A DNA stretch of 53,639 nucleotides from Actinomycetota bacterium (GCA_013151445.1 JAADIG010000015.1:1-53639); one strand, 5' to 3'; counted from the stretch's first letter, positions 35,998-45,658 are shown. Notes: generated from the sequence alone by a model not told the origin. Numbers and translations are program-made.

Positions 35998-36672
35998 ATG
36001 TTTATGGCAGATGTAACAGCAGTCGACCGCACGGTCGCAGAACCTCTCGCCGAGATGCTCAACATGCTCGGTCGGACCGACGATGCCATGGTGGCGATCG
36101 ACGGGGAGATGCGAATCATCGCCTGGAATGATGCGGCCACCAGACTCTTGGGTTACGACTCGGCCGACGTTCTTGGTCGCCCGTGTCATGAGATCCTCTG
36201 CTGGCGCGATCGCTGCGGTGACACCATCTGCGATGGACAATGCCCTGCGAGCGAAGTCGGCGAGCCAGATGAGATCGTTCCAAGCAAGCAGATCCTTGGC
36301 ACTTCCGCGACGGGCAAGACCTTATGGCTGAGTGCATCGACGATCATCCCACCCATCGAGCTGCGCGACCAGTGCCGCCTGGTTCACCTGATTCGAGAGG
36401 TTGCCCTCCCACCCGAGTTGGAACGTGTCATCGTTGAACGCTTGGATGGATGGATTCCCGCCACCGCCCAGGACAACGGACACCTCGCCGTGCTCACAGC
36501 ACGCGAACGAGAAGTCCTCCAGCTCCTCACCGAGGGTCTCGATGGCTCCGCGATCGCCGAAACGCTATTCCTCTCACAGGCAACCGTCCGCAACCACATT
36601 CAACACATCCTCTCGAAACTCAACGTCCACAGCCGCGTCGAGGCGGTCGCGTTCGCCCTGCGCCGCCGGTAA
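35998..36672 (+). CDS. PAS domain-LuxR-type transcriptional regulator
   Basis: 224 residues. A PAS domain (about residues 15-125) begins LGRTDDAMVAIDGEMRIIAW and contains a Cys cluster (PCHEILCWRDRCGDTICDGQ, then CPAS) with five cysteines in about 20 residues. A LuxR-type helix-turn-helix follows (residues 160-222: LTAREREVLQLLTEGLDGSA, QATVRNHIQHILSKLNVHSR). There is no receiver domain, so it senses its signal directly; redox, oxygen or a small aromatic ligand are possible. An in-frame ATG lies at 36004. It lies just after the aromatic operon and may be its activator. It ends three bases from the converging malic enzyme gene. Confidence 0.82.
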   Translation: MFMADVTAVDRTVAEPLAEMLNMLGRTDDAMVAIDGEMRIIAWNDAATRLLGYDSADVLGRPCHEILCWRDRCGDTICDGQCPASEVGEPDEIVPSKQILGTSATGKTLWLSASTIIPPIELRDQCRLVHLIREVALPPELERVIVERLDGWIPATAQDNGHLAVLTAREREVLQLLTEGLDGSAIAETLFLSQATVRNHIQHILSKLNVHSRVEAVAFALRRR

Positions 36673-36675
36673 AGG

Positions 36676-38370
36676 TCATTCAGCGACGCGTACCGGGAGG
36701 TATTCGGGGTACCACATTTCGGCATCGATCGTCGCCTCGAGATCGTCAACCGGACCGGCAACACCCTCGGCGATTGCTTGTTTCGCGACCGCAATAGCGA
36801 CCGTTCGGGACACCACGCGGACATCTTCGATATCCGGATAGAGCTGTCCCGCGGCAATCAGTTGGGGTGCGGTAGTTCCGGCGAGCGCCTTGGCGGCCTC
36901 GAGGAACATCCCATCGGTCACCTCGCGGGCGCGAACCGACAGGATCCCCAGCCCCATACCGGGGAAGATGAACACGTTGTTGGCTTGGCCGATGGTGAAC
37001 ACGGCATCGTTGTAGTGCACCGGTGCGAACGGACTCCCCGTTGCGACCACTGCGCGACCCTCGGTCCACACAATCGCGTTCGTCGGCGTCACCTCCGCAT
37101 AACTCGTGGGGTTCGACAACGGCATGATGATCGGCCGTTCACATCCCCGGCCCATCTCTTCGATAACTTCCCTCGTGAACAACCCAGCCTGGCCGCTTAC
37201 ACCGATGAGCACCGTTGGGTGCACATTGGCGACAACATCAAGGAGCGACGGTGGGTTATCGGCGACGGTCCAATCGGCGATATTGCCGGGATCAGAGGCG
37301 AGATTCGCCTTGATGCCCTTGAGATCCCGACGACCGGAGATCAGTAAACCCCTGGAGTCAAGTACGAATATTCGTTTCCAGGCATCCGCTGGTTCGATCC
37401 CGTCGTGGATCATTGCGTACGCAATCTGGTGTGCGATCCCGTACCCCGCCGAACCGGCACCCGAGATGACGATGCGGTGCTCATGCACCGGTAGGGAGCT
37501 TGCCGCCATGATGCCCGCAACCACCATCGCAGCCGTTCCCTGGATGTCATCGTTGAACGACGTAATCCGCTTGCGATGGGTCTCCAGGTTTCGAAAGCTC
37601 GTCACGTTGGCGAAGTCTTCCCATTGGAGTAGCGCCCCCGGGTAGACCTCAAGGACCGCATCGACGAACTCGTCAATCAGTTCCTCATACTCGACACCAC
37701 GCAACCTCGGCTCCCTGTATCCAAGGTACAGCGGATCCGCAAGCAGCTCAGAATTATTGGTACCAACATCGATGGAGATGGGGATACAGCGTTCGGGATG
37801 GATGCCAGCGGCCACCGTGTAAAGGGCAAGCTTCCCGATCGGAATTCCCATGCCTCCGGCACCCTGGTCCCCGATGCCGAGGATGCGCTCGTTGTCTGTG
37901 ACAACAATCACCGGCGGCTGCATGGCTGGGCGGCCACGAAGGATCGCCGCAATCCGGCCACGGTCGCGCGGCGTGATGTACAGCCCGTGCGCCCGGCGGT
38001 AGTTGTGACTCCAGTGCGAGCACACTGCCGCAATCGTCGGGGTATAGATTATCGGTACTGACCCGGCAAGATCTTCAAGAATGAACCGGTAGAAGAGGGT
38101 CTCGTTGCGATCGAGGAGCGCATTGAGGTAGATGTTCTTGCCGATCTGTGTGGTCTTTGTTTGGTACTGGTACCGAACCCGCGCCAACTGTTCGTCGATG
38201 GTCGACACATGATCTGGCAGCAAACCAACAAGTCCCAGACGGTCGCGCTCAGCGCGCGTGAAAGCATCACCCTTGTTGAGGAAGGCATCGTGCAGGATTG
38301 CTTTTCCGGCGACGTCGACCGCCAGGTAGCGGGTGTCGTCGGCGTCATCGGTGCCATACCAAAACCTCAT
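36676..38370 (-). CDS. maeA: NAD-dependent malic enzyme (MaeA-type)
   Basis: 564 residues, the long bacterial/eukaryote-like malic enzyme. It decarboxylates malate to pyruvate, giving NADH. Motifs seen: PIIYTPTIAAVCSHW near residue 106, TDNERILGIGDQGAGGMGIP (metal and NAD region), LLQWEDFANVTSF (metal-binding Glu-Asp) and the Rossmann stretch ISGAGSAGYGIA. The ATG at 38370 is chosen because GGGTGATGTC precedes it and MRFWYGTDDADDTRY matches a compact N-terminus; the ATG at 38412 is less likely. It links the dicarboxylate pool to pyruvate and acetyl-CoA. Confidence 0.88.
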   Translation of the reverse strand: MRFWYGTDDADDTRYLAVDVAGKAILHDAFLNKGDAFTRAERDRLGLVGLLPDHVSTIDEQLARVRYQYQTKTTQIGKNIYLNALLDRNETLFYRFILEDLAGSVPIIYTPTIAAVCSHWSHNYRRAHGLYITPRDRGRIAAILRGRPAMQPPVIVVTDNERILGIGDQGAGGMGIPIGKLALYTVAAGIHPERCIPISIDVGTNNSELLADPLYLGYREPRLRGVEYEELIDEFVDAVLEVYPGALLQWEDFANVTSFRNLETHRKRITSFNDDIQGTAAMVVAGIMAASSLPVHEHRIVISGAGSAGYGIAHQIAYAMIHDGIEPADAWKRIFVLDSRGLLISGRRDLKGIKANLASDPGNIADWTVADNPPSLLDVVANVHPTVLIGVSGQAGLFTREVIEEMGRGCERPIIMPLSNPTSYAEVTPTNAIVWTEGRAVVATGSPFAPVHYNDAVFTIGQANNVFIFPGMGLGILSVRAREVTDGMFLEAAKALAGTTAPQLIAAGQLYPDIEDVRVVSRTVAIAVAKQAIAEGVAGPVDDLEATIDAEMWYPEYLPVRVAE

Positions 38371-38395
38371 GACATCACCCTTTCCACAACCAACA

Positions 38396-38443
38396 TCCCT
38401 GTGCTTCTCCACCCCGATAGTACGACTCGCGGCGCCACTTTCG
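38396..38443 (-). promoter_or_regulatory. Possible malic enzyme promoter
   Basis: On the minus strand TACTAT (38422-38417) is preceded, at 17 bases, by a poor -35 box TTCGAA. The 151-base gap between the ABC permease stop and the malic enzyme start holds nothing else I can identify. Confidence 0.3.
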
Positions 38444-38521
38444 AATTCGGAGATCTCGGGCCACCGGGTGCCAACCGAAATCCTCAGCGACTCGCACTAG
38501 GCGTCTGCGGAGGCTCGAACT

Positions 38522-39289
38522 CTAGGAAATGGCCTTGCGGAATGCTCGCGTTGCACCGGTCAATGTCACTGCCCCCAGACCGAGAGTGACGACGATGGAC
38601 TGGACAATGAGTGACCACTCCCAGCCATCGTTGACGAGCGCACGTTCGGCGTCGATGAGGTAGGACAACGGGTTGAATCGGGCAACCGTATCGAGCCAGT
38701 CCGGCAAGAGTGATGTCGGCATGAAACCAGTCGAGAGAAACAAGATCGGGAACAACAGAACGATCCCGATCACCATCGTGACCTCGGCGTTCTGAGTCCG
38801 TAGCGCCACGATGTTCGACAGCCCGGCCCAGGCCATGCCAAAGATCGAAGCCAAAAAGATCATCACGACAAGACCCGCCAGGCCGGTTTCGTACCTGGCA
38901 CCCATGGCGAAAGCGGTCACGATCACCACCGTTGCCTGCGCAACGATCCGAACACCGTCGGACAGTATCCGGCCGGTCATGATGGAGATGCGATGCACGG
39001 GCGCAATCAGGAATTTGTCAAGCATGCCGTCTTCAACATCGGAAACTGTCCCGAGCCCGGACTGAAACGCCGAGCTGAGCGCCGTCATCGCAATGATCGC
39101 CGGTACAAGGAACTGTAGGTAGGTGTCGTAGGGGAAACCGGGAAGGTCGGCAAGAGATGTGAAGATCTGGGAGAAGAGGATGAGGAACATGAGTGGCTGG
39201 AACAGCGACATGAACAAGAGAATGGGCACCCGTACGGACTTGAGGAGGTTCCGGCCGGTGATGATGAGAGTTTCGGACAACAGGCTCAT
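38522..39289 (-). CDS. ABC-2 type exporter permease (DrrB-like)
   Basis: 255 residues with six hydrophobic segments. The first cytoplasmic helix carries LLKSVRVPILLFMSLFQPLM. The central motif SGLGTVSDVEDGMLDKFLIAPVHR is typical of the ABC-2 permease family that exports drugs, lipids or polysaccharides. The ATG overlaps the stop of the ATPase gene (ATGA), so both proteins form one exporter. The substrate is unknown. No regulator is adjacent. Confidence 0.85.
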   Translation of the reverse strand: MSLLSETLIITGRNLLKSVRVPILLFMSLFQPLMFLILFSQIFTSLADLPGFPYDTYLQFLVPAIIAMTALSSAFQSGLGTVSDVEDGMLDKFLIAPVHRISIMTGRILSDGVRIVAQATVVIVTAFAMGARYETGLAGLVVMIFLASIFGMAWAGLSNIVALRTQNAEVTMVIGIVLLFPILFLSTGFMPTSLLPDWLDTVARFNPLSYLIDAERALVNDGWEWSLIVQSIVVTLGLGAVTLTGATRAFRKAIS

Positions 39290-40281
39290 GTGCGCATCCG
39301 GTTCCGTGACATCCGGCTTGGTGGTTTGACATCTTCCACCCTCAGACGGGCCCCGGTGTGTTTGAGGAATACCTGATCAAGACTTGGCTCGGCGAGTTCG
39401 AGGCGGCCGAGCTGCACACCGGTCGCATCGATAGCGCGAACTATTTCCGCAATACGGCTCCCACCGTCCTCGAGGTACACCACGACGGACTCGGCGAGTT
39501 TTTCTACGGCGTTCGTCTTGGGGAGCGCTCGCATGGCGGTGGCCATAACCTCAAGGCTGTCGGCGGCACCGTCCGAGCTCGGCACCAGCGTCACCGAGTC
39601 ACCACCGATACCCCGCTTGAGTTCGGTCGGTGAGCCCTCGACCACGATTCGACCGTTATCAATGATTGCCAGGGTGTCAGCCAACTCATCGGCCTCTTCA
39701 AGGTACTGCGTGGTCAGGAAGATCGTCATGCCGTCATCATTCAACTTGCGCAGATACGTCCACATGGCGTGACGATTCTGGGGGTCGAGGCCGGTCGTTG
39801 GTTCGTCGAGGAACAGGACGTTCGGTCGATGGATAAGGGCCTGCCCCAGGTCGAGACGCCGTGCCATACCCCCCGAGTACGTCCCCGCCCTGCGATCAGC
39901 GACCTCGGATAGGCTGATGACCTCAAGGATCGCATCGGCCTCACGCTGCGCCTCGGCCTTGGCGAGCCCGTGGAGCCTTCCCTGGAGGATCAGGTTCTCT
40001 TTCCCCGTGAGATCTCTGTCAATACCGGTCGCCTGGGCGGCGTAACCCACTCGGTTGCGGACACCCCGGGGGTTGGCCGCCACGTCAATGCCACCGACTA
40101 TTGCGGTCCCCGAAGTCTGCTCCGCCAATGTCACAAGAATACGGATCGTCGTGGTTTTGCCAGCACCGTTCGGACCAAGGAACCCGAAAATAATGCCCTC
40201 TTCGACAGTGAAAGAGATACCGTCGACGGCGCGCACGTCTCCGAAAGATTTGTAGAGATCCGTTACCTCGATAAGAGCCAT
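39286..40281 (-). CDS. ABC exporter ATP-binding protein (DrrA-like)
   Basis: 331 residues. Walker A GPNGAGKTT (residues 36-44), signature YSGGMARRLDLGQAL, and Walker B VLFLDEPTTGLDP followed by the H-loop TTQYLEEADELAD. The C-terminal extension (about residues 215-331) has the DUF4162-like region ending EPSLDQVFLKHTG, characteristic of drug-resistance ATPases such as DrrA. It is coupled to the permease by a four-base overlap. Confidence 0.9.
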   Translation of the reverse strand: MALIEVTDLYKSFGDVRAVDGISFTVEEGIIFGFLGPNGAGKTTTIRILVTLAEQTSGTAIVGGIDVAANPRGVRNRVGYAAQATGIDRDLTGKENLILQGRLHGLAKAEAQREADAILEVISLSEVADRRAGTYSGGMARRLDLGQALIHRPNVLFLDEPTTGLDPQNRHAMWTYLRKLNDDGMTIFLTTQYLEEADELADTLAIIDNGRIVVEGSPTELKRGIGGDSVTLVPSSDGAADSLEVMATAMRALPKTNAVEKLAESVVVYLEDGGSRIAEIVRAIDATGVQLGRLELAEPSLDQVFLKHTGARLRVEDVKPPSRMSRNRMRT

Positions 40282-40357
40282 GCAACGATGCTAACAACAC
40301 GCGACCCTTCAAGTTCGCGACGTCCGATGGTGTCGGGGAAACCGGTAGTGTCGCGTT

Positions 40358-40561
40358 ATGTGCAGAAGTATCAAGACACTACGTTCGCTCGACCCACCGG
40401 CCACGTCAGATGACGTTGCTGCGGCCGCTCGTCAGTTCGTCCGCAAGATCAGCGGGTACCGGGAACCATCACAAGTAAACACCGCGGCGTTCGAACAAGC
40501 CGTCACCGACATCTCGGAGATCTCGCAACGGTTGCTCGATTCGCTCGTCGTGCGCGGTTAG
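40358..40561 (+). CDS. DUF2277 small protein
   Basis: 67 residues, MCRSIKTLRSLDPPATSDDV, followed by AARQFVRKISGYREPSQVNT and a C-terminal helix. The MCRSIKTLR opening and the RKISGYR motif identify DUF2277, a small soluble family of unknown function common in actinobacteria. It is a single gene, divergent from the ABC exporter. Confidence 0.85.
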   Translation: MCRSIKTLRSLDPPATSDDVAAAARQFVRKISGYREPSQVNTAAFEQAVTDISEISQRLLDSLVVRG

Positions 40562-40591
40562 CTGCTCCGAGAATTGTCGGATCGAGAGTGC

Positions 40592-41242
40592 TTAGTCCCG
40601 GGTTTGGAGTTCGCCCGTCTTCACCGAGTCCGGGGTGTTACCCAGGATCATCTGTTCGATCGTGGCGGTAAGCAGCTCGTAACTGACCCCTCCACTTATC
40701 TTCGCCTGAATGATCCCGTTGCGGTCGATAAAGAACGTTTCGGGTAGACCGATGACACCAAAGTCAAAGGCCATCCGGGACTTGTCATCGAGCACATAGT
40801 GTGCCCGATCGCTGCGACCATACGTGTCGAGGAATCGTGATCCCGCACCGGCATCATCATTGAACAGAACACCAACAAACGTGACTCCGAGGTCGGTGAG
40901 CTCGTCCGCTGCCCGAACAAGATCCGGTTGTTCAAGGCGACACGGTGGACACCATGACGCCCAGAAGTTCAAGACGATGATGTCGCCTTCGTAGTCCGCA
41001 AGCGACAACTCGCCCGCCCGCTCAAGGTATGGCAACACGGTTGCGGGGGCCGACCGTCCGATCAATGGTGAGGCACTAATGATCTTGTCCTGGCCGAATT
41101 GGCTGGCGAACATGGCGAAGAGTACGACGGCTCCGATGAACAGGGTGGAAACAACGAGACCCATTCTCCCCTGTTTCGGCTCTTCGGCCGGCTCGGTGTT
41201 GCCGTCTGGCTCGGATTCGCTCGATGTATCGGACTGACTCAT
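40592..41242 (-). CDS. ccmG: Membrane-anchored thioredoxin-like reductant (CcmG/ResA)
   Basis: 216 residues. A cytoplasmic acidic tail (residues 1-26) is followed by one transmembrane segment (about 28-46) and an extracytoplasmic thioredoxin fold with WCPPC (Cys98, Cys101) and the cis-Pro region GLPETFFIDRNG. It keeps the heme-binding CxxCH cysteines of apocytochromes c reduced before heme ligation. The start overlaps the ccmH stop (ATGA), which places it as the last gene of the ccm operon. Confidence 0.85.
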   Translation of the reverse strand: MSQSDTSSESEPDGNTEPAEEPKQGRMGLVVSTLFIGAVVLFAMFASQFGQDKIISASPLIGRSAPATVLPYLERAGELSLADYEGDIIVLNFWASWCPPCRLEQPDLVRAADELTDLGVTFVGVLFNDDAGAGSRFLDTYGRSDRAHYVLDDKSRMAFDFGVIGLPETFFIDRNGIIQAKISGGVSYELLTATIEQMILGNTPDSVKTGELQTRD

Positions 41243-42399
41243 CCCGTTCCTCCATTGATGCGCTCACGGGCCAGCGCAAGGGCTTCTTCAATCACAGTTC
41301 TGGTCTCGTCGGGTAGCTCGGGGGCACGAAGGGCCTGTTCGAACAGCGGGACCGCGCCAGCAGGATCATTCAGGCCTTCGAGACGAACGAGTGCGAGCCA
41401 CACCTGGGCAGTCAGGTAGTCGGGGTTCACCTTCAGCGCCTCATCGAGAAAACTCGCCGCAGTGTCCGGATTGTCGGAGAGGAACGTCATCCACCCGACC
41501 GTTGCAAGCGACTCTGCATCTTTCTCACGTTCAAGGATGTAGAGGAAGTGGTCGAGAGCCTTGGAGAACTCGCCGTCGTCGAAGTACCGACGGGCCAGGG
41601 CTCGCCGCATCGCAAGAACGTCCGGGTTGTTCGCGACGATTACTTCCATTTCCTCGTTGGTCACGTCGTCAAGGTTTCTCGTGTTCCCGCTCAACACGTC
41701 GGCAACAACACCCTCGGTCGCATTCGATTGGGGATTGTTCAAACCCACGATCGCAACAACACCGATGACCGCAGCAACGAAACCGATCACCGCAGCCCCC
41801 ATCTTGATCCGCGATTCGACCCCTGTCGGTGATGACGTATCGGATTCCTTTTCCGCAAGTGCGGCACCCTCGCGCTCATAGACGTCGCGCAACTTGGCGG
41901 CGGTCTCTTCGTCGAGTTCCCCGTCGGCTATCTGTCGGTCAAGATCCACAATGTCTGCCTTGACCTGCTCGACGCGCTGCTCCACGACTCGACTGTCGAC
42001 AGCTATGTTTGCCCCACCGCGTCGGCGTCGGTAGATCACGTAACCTCCGAGGAGGACCATCGCGGTCGGGACACCCCACAAGATAAGTGCAATCCCACTA
42101 CGACCAGGATCAAGAATTGCCTTGTCACCGTAGGAACTCGCCCAGAATTCGTAGACGTCATCGTCGGTCCAGCCCTCGGCGATCTTCTCCGTGATGAAGT
42201 CAATGCCGTCGAGGGCGACCTTGCTGGGGGACTGATCCAGGCTCAGCCCGCGACATACCGGGCAAACAAGGGTCTTGCTGAGTGCATCGACTCGCTGCTC
42301 ATCCGACGGTGCAGTGGCGGCAGGTCGGAGCGCCAGCACCATAATCAGGACCGCGGCGATCGGCAGCGCAATCCGCAGGATCCGGCGCAGCTCACGCAT
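41239..42399 (-). CDS. ccmH: CcmH-CcmI type fusion (apocytochrome c ligation)
   Basis: 386 residues. The N-terminal signal anchor is followed by the CcmH domain with the redox motif TLVCPVCRGLSLDQS (Cys46, Cys49) and EKIAEGWTDDDVYEFWASSY. Two further membrane segments are near residues 100-120 and 200-220. A C-terminal TPR-like region (about 250-385: ALARRYFDDGEFSKALDHFL) corresponds to CcmI, the apocytochrome-binding chaperone. The fusion brings thiol reduction and apocytochrome delivery together. It overlaps ccmF by eight bases. Confidence 0.87.
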   Translation of the reverse strand: MRELRRILRIALPIAAVLIMVLALRPAATAPSDEQRVDALSKTLVCPVCRGLSLDQSPSKVALDGIDFITEKIAEGWTDDDVYEFWASSYGDKAILDPGRSGIALILWGVPTAMVLLGGYVIYRRRRGGANIAVDSRVVEQRVEQVKADIVDLDRQIADGELDEETAAKLRDVYEREGAALAEKESDTSSPTGVESRIKMGAAVIGFVAAVIGVVAIVGLNNPQSNATEGVVADVLSGNTRNLDDVTNEEMEVIVANNPDVLAMRRALARRYFDDGEFSKALDHFLYILEREKDAESLATVGWMTFLSDNPDTAASFLDEALKVNPDYLTAQVWLALVRLEGLNDPAGAVPLFEQALRAPELPDETRTVIEEALALARERINGGTG

Positions 42400-44404
42400 C
42401 GATGGGGACCTTCCGTTTGGATCTCCGGCTCACAACCGAGAGCACGCCGCCAAGACTCGTCACCCCGCCACCGAGCCACACCATCCACATCACCGGGAAG
42501 ACAAAGACGTCAATGACGGGGTTCTCGGCGCTTCCGGCGGAGATGCGAACGTAAACATCTTCAACAATCGTGGTGTACACCGATGGAGTGCCGATCGGTG
42601 TCGCAGAGTTCTTGTACACGTTGGTGCTCGGTGCGAGCGTTTTGAGCCGCGTCGAACACGATGCATCAAGAATGCCCACCTCGATTCCACGCACGACTCG
42701 GTGTGGGTCCTGACGTTCAAACGGGCCGTCATAGGTGATGCAATAACCTTCGACGGGAACAGATTCGCCGACTCTGAGTTCAATCGTCGACTGTGATGCG
42801 AGACCGGTCGTCGCCGCGATTCCGATCGCCATGATCGCAACACCAAGGTGCGAAAGTTGACCTCCCCAGAATCCGGGTTCATTCTTGACTACGCGGACAA
42901 AACTGCCCCACATGCCGATCCCCGTCTTGGCGACTTGGCTAATCCTCGTCCACAGCAAGCGGGTGATGGCCGCCGCGATAAACGAGGACAGGATGATTGC
43001 GATGATGGTTGGGACGGATCGAACCCCGATGACGACAAGGCCGGCACCAACAATAAGCGCGGCCGTCATCGGTGAGCGGAGGCGGGTCCAGACCACCTTC
43101 ATGCTTGCAACACGGTACGGCATGATCGGACCAACACCGATGGCGAGGAGGAGAACGAGGACGATCGGCAGTGTTATCCGATCGTAGAACGGTCGACCGA
43201 CCGTGACCCGGTTTCCGTTGATGGCTTCCATGACTGTCGGGGCCAACGTGCCAAGGAGAATGGCGAGTCCCCACACGGCGAGCAGCAGGTTGTTCAGCAG
43301 GAACACACCCTCTCTGCTCACCAGCGATTCGACACGGGGGGCTTGGGCAACCAGATGTGCCCTGAAAGCGAAAAGCGCGAATGACCCGAGCACGATAAAC
43401 GCCAAGAAAATAAGGATCGCTGGCCCAATGCCGGACTGGCTAAAGGCGTGTACGGAAAACACCACACCGGACCGGGTCAGGAAGGTTGCGAGGATCGTAA
43501 GCGAGAACGTCGCAATGACCAGGACAATGTTCCATGCCTGGAGCATCCCGCGGCGCCGCTGGATGACCGACGAGTGAATAAATGCCGTCGCGGCAAGCCA
43601 GGGAATGAGTGTGCCATTCTCGACCGGGTCCCAAGCCCAATAGCCGCCCCATCCGAGAACCTCGTAGGACCACCAACCTCCGAGTATGAGGCCAATCGTG
43701 AGGAACACCCAGGCAAGCACCGACCAGCGGCGGGTTCGTTCCAGCCATCCGTTGCCACTCTCCCCACGCAGAAGGGCGGAAATCGCAAACGCAAACGGTG
43801 CCGTCATACCAACAAACCCGAGATACAACATCGGTGGGTGTATCGCCATCAGAATATGGTTCTGGAGCAGGGCGTTCGGGCCAAGACCGTTGAGCGGAGC
43901 GACCGATGACGCCAACGGGAACCACGAACTGGCCTGACAGCCAACTTCCGCTGCCGCGGTACAAACCCGGAACGGGTTCGCAACGGTGATCATGGCGCCA
44001 AACCAGAACAAGGCTACGGCCCCAATTATCCCGAGGGCCCCGGCGCCAAGACCATCACCGTTACTGACAGTGCGGTAGACAAGCCAGGCAAACACCGTGA
44101 CCAGCAGACCCCACAGCAGCACGCTGCCCTCCAAGGCAGCCCATCCACTGGCTAGGAGGAAGATGAAGGGGGTTTCGGTTGCGGTATTCGAGGCGATGTA
44201 CTCGATGGAGTAGTCGTGCAGAACAATTCCCAGCTCAAGGAATCCCATCGCCGCGATGCCCCCGCCAAGAAGCAACCGAACCGGGAGCCGGAGGGCATCG
44301 GACGCACCCTCACCGGTCGTAACTCGGCGAAGCCCGGCCACGGTAAGCCATGCGGCCCCGACGGCCGCAACGACGAGGGAGAGAAAGCCGCCAAGCGCTA
44401 TCAC
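42392..44404 (-). CDS. ccmF: Cytochrome c heme lyase subunit CcmF
   Basis: 670 residues with about 14-15 membrane segments. The heme-handling WWD domain is GGWWSYEVLGWGGYWAWDPV (residues 242-261), followed by ENGTLIPWL; conserved His residues flank it (for example QNHILMAIHPPMLYLG near 181-196). It transfers heme from CcmE to apocytochrome c outside the membrane. GTG start overlaps the ccmE stop by four bases. Confidence 0.92.
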   Translation of the reverse strand: MIALGGFLSLVVAAVGAAWLTVAGLRRVTTGEGASDALRLPVRLLLGGGIAAMGFLELGIVLHDYSIEYIASNTATETPFIFLLASGWAALEGSVLLWGLLVTVFAWLVYRTVSNGDGLGAGALGIIGAVALFWFGAMITVANPFRVCTAAAEVGCQASSWFPLASSVAPLNGLGPNALLQNHILMAIHPPMLYLGFVGMTAPFAFAISALLRGESGNGWLERTRRWSVLAWVFLTIGLILGGWWSYEVLGWGGYWAWDPVENGTLIPWLAATAFIHSSVIQRRRGMLQAWNIVLVIATFSLTILATFLTRSGVVFSVHAFSQSGIGPAILIFLAFIVLGSFALFAFRAHLVAQAPRVESLVSREGVFLLNNLLLAVWGLAILLGTLAPTVMEAINGNRVTVGRPFYDRITLPIVLVLLLAIGVGPIMPYRVASMKVVWTRLRSPMTAALIVGAGLVVIGVRSVPTIIAIILSSFIAAAITRLLWTRISQVAKTGIGMWGSFVRVVKNEPGFWGGQLSHLGVAIMAIGIAATTGLASQSTIELRVGESVPVEGYCITYDGPFERQDPHRVVRGIEVGILDASCSTRLKTLAPSTNVYKNSATPIGTPSVYTTIVEDVYVRISAGSAENPVIDVFVFPVMWMVWLGGGVTSLGGVLSVVSRRSKRKVPIDA

Positions 44405-44811
44405 TGGTCACCGTTCACAGGTTCGTAGTCGTAAACTTCACCGTCGTCCGCGACATACGTTTCGTCGTGTTTCACCAACATGGTGTCACTCCGGAATACC
44501 GAACCGTCCCAAGATCCTTCAAGCACAACGCCGATTCCTTCCTGGAAGAGCCCCTGTGGGGCACCGGTGTGGACCACACCAACAGACTCGCGCCCGTCGG
44601 TAACGGTGAATTCGACACCGGCATCGGTCGTGGAGACGCTGCCCTCAAGCACCTCGCCACCGATGCGGAACCGTTCCTGTTCGATCTGGCCGGAAACGAT
44701 ATCGGTTGGTGTGTAGAAGTACACAAGACTGTCTGAGAGTGTCAAGAGGACCGCAAGTAGGACACCAAGAATGGCGACTGCGGGGATCAAGAACCGGACA
44801 TATCGTTTCAC
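44401..44811 (-). CDS. ccmE: Heme chaperone CcmE
   Basis: 136 residues from the GTG that overlaps the ccmD stop (GTGA); the longer frame starting at 44853 would overlap all of the end of ccmD. One N-terminal membrane anchor (RFLIPAVAILGVLLAVLLTL), then the beta-barrel. The heme-binding motif is KHDETY with His115 and Tyr119, the classical His form, not the Cys form found in some archaea and sulfate reducers. Confidence 0.88.
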   Translation of the reverse strand: MKRYVRFLIPAVAILGVLLAVLLTLSDSLVYFYTPTDIVSGQIEQERFRIGGEVLEGSVSTTDAGVEFTVTDGRESVGVVHTGAPQGLFQEGIGVVLEGSWDGSVFRSDTMLVKHDETYVADDGEVYDYEPVNGDQ

Positions 44812-44921
44812 TGTTGTTTCGCCTTTAGGCTCTTCGCCCGTCTTTGCAGCCACAGGAAGTAGCCGCCAATAATTCCGTACCCAATGGCAGACGCGACGAC
44901 GGCGTATCCCATGTCACTCAT
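44808..44921 (-). CDS. ccmD: CcmD, small membrane protein
   Basis: 37 residues: MSDMGYAVVASAIGYGIIGG, then a short segment ending QRRAKSLKAKQQ. One membrane helix followed by a basic cytoplasmic tail, the typical CcmD pattern. It releases holo-CcmE from CcmABC. The ATG overlaps the ccmC stop and the TGA overlaps the ccmE GTG start, so it is firmly placed in the operon. Confidence 0.85.
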   Translation of the reverse strand: MSDMGYAVVASAIGYGIIGGYFLWLQRRAKSLKAKQQ

Positions 44922-45658
44922 GAGGCCCCGCCCATCTGAGGTATCTGCACGGCATCACCCGCAACAAACCCGTCGGAACCAACCGCCACTTCGAGAGCGG
45001 CATCCTCAAGCTTTGCGATCTGCATTCGGCGTCGCACAAGCGACACCAATAGGAACTGCATGGCAAGCATCACGGTGAGCAGGGCGAATGCCATCTCACC
45101 CTCGATCTTTGGGGAGGCCGGACTCAGAATCGTGGCACCCTGATGCAGCGAGTTCCACCACACCACCGAGAAGTGGGTTATGGGGATCATCGCGAGGGCG
45201 ACCACGCCGAGGACAGCGGATCGGTTTGCGCGGGTTTCTGGGTTGGGGATTGCTCGCCGCAGCGCCAGGTAGCCGAGATACACGAAGAACATCACCGCCG
45301 ACATTGTCAGGCGCGCATCCCATACCCAAAAGGACCCCCAGGTCGTCTGTCCCCAGATCATGCCGACAACGATGACGACACCGAACAGAATGACACCCAC
45401 CTCTGCGGAAGCGGCGGCGAGACGATCAAACGAGGCGCGCCGCGTGATGACATAGAGCAACGAACCGAGTGCCGTCAGGGCGAACGCCACATAGGCGGCA
45501 ACAACGGACCCGACGTGCAGGTAGATCATTCGAGTCAGATCGCCCTGGATTCGATCGGGTGGCGACGTGAAGGAGAGAACAATGCCAACAAGGAGAAGTG
45601 CGACTGTCAGCACGTCGACGCCGCGAAACACTCTCACTGTGGCCTGCGATTGGTTCAT
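44918..45658 (-). CDS. ccmC: Heme handling protein CcmC
   Basis: 246 residues with six membrane segments. The WWD motif WGQTTWGSFWVWDARLT lies at residues 102-118, flanked by His48 (YLHVGSV) and His162 (THFSVVWWNSLHQG). CcmC binds heme and attaches it to CcmE. ATG overlaps the ccmB stop (ATGA). The C-terminal tail (after residue 205) is longer than in E. coli. Confidence 0.9.
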   Translation of the reverse strand: MNQSQATVRVFRGVDVLTVALLLVGIVLSFTSPPDRIQGDLTRMIYLHVGSVVAAYVAFALTALGSLLYVITRRASFDRLAAASAEVGVILFGVVIVVGMIWGQTTWGSFWVWDARLTMSAVMFFVYLGYLALRRAIPNPETRANRSAVLGVVALAMIPITHFSVVWWNSLHQGATILSPASPKIEGEMAFALLTVMLAMQFLLVSLVRRRMQIAKLEDAALEVAVGSDGFVAGDAVQIPQMGGAS

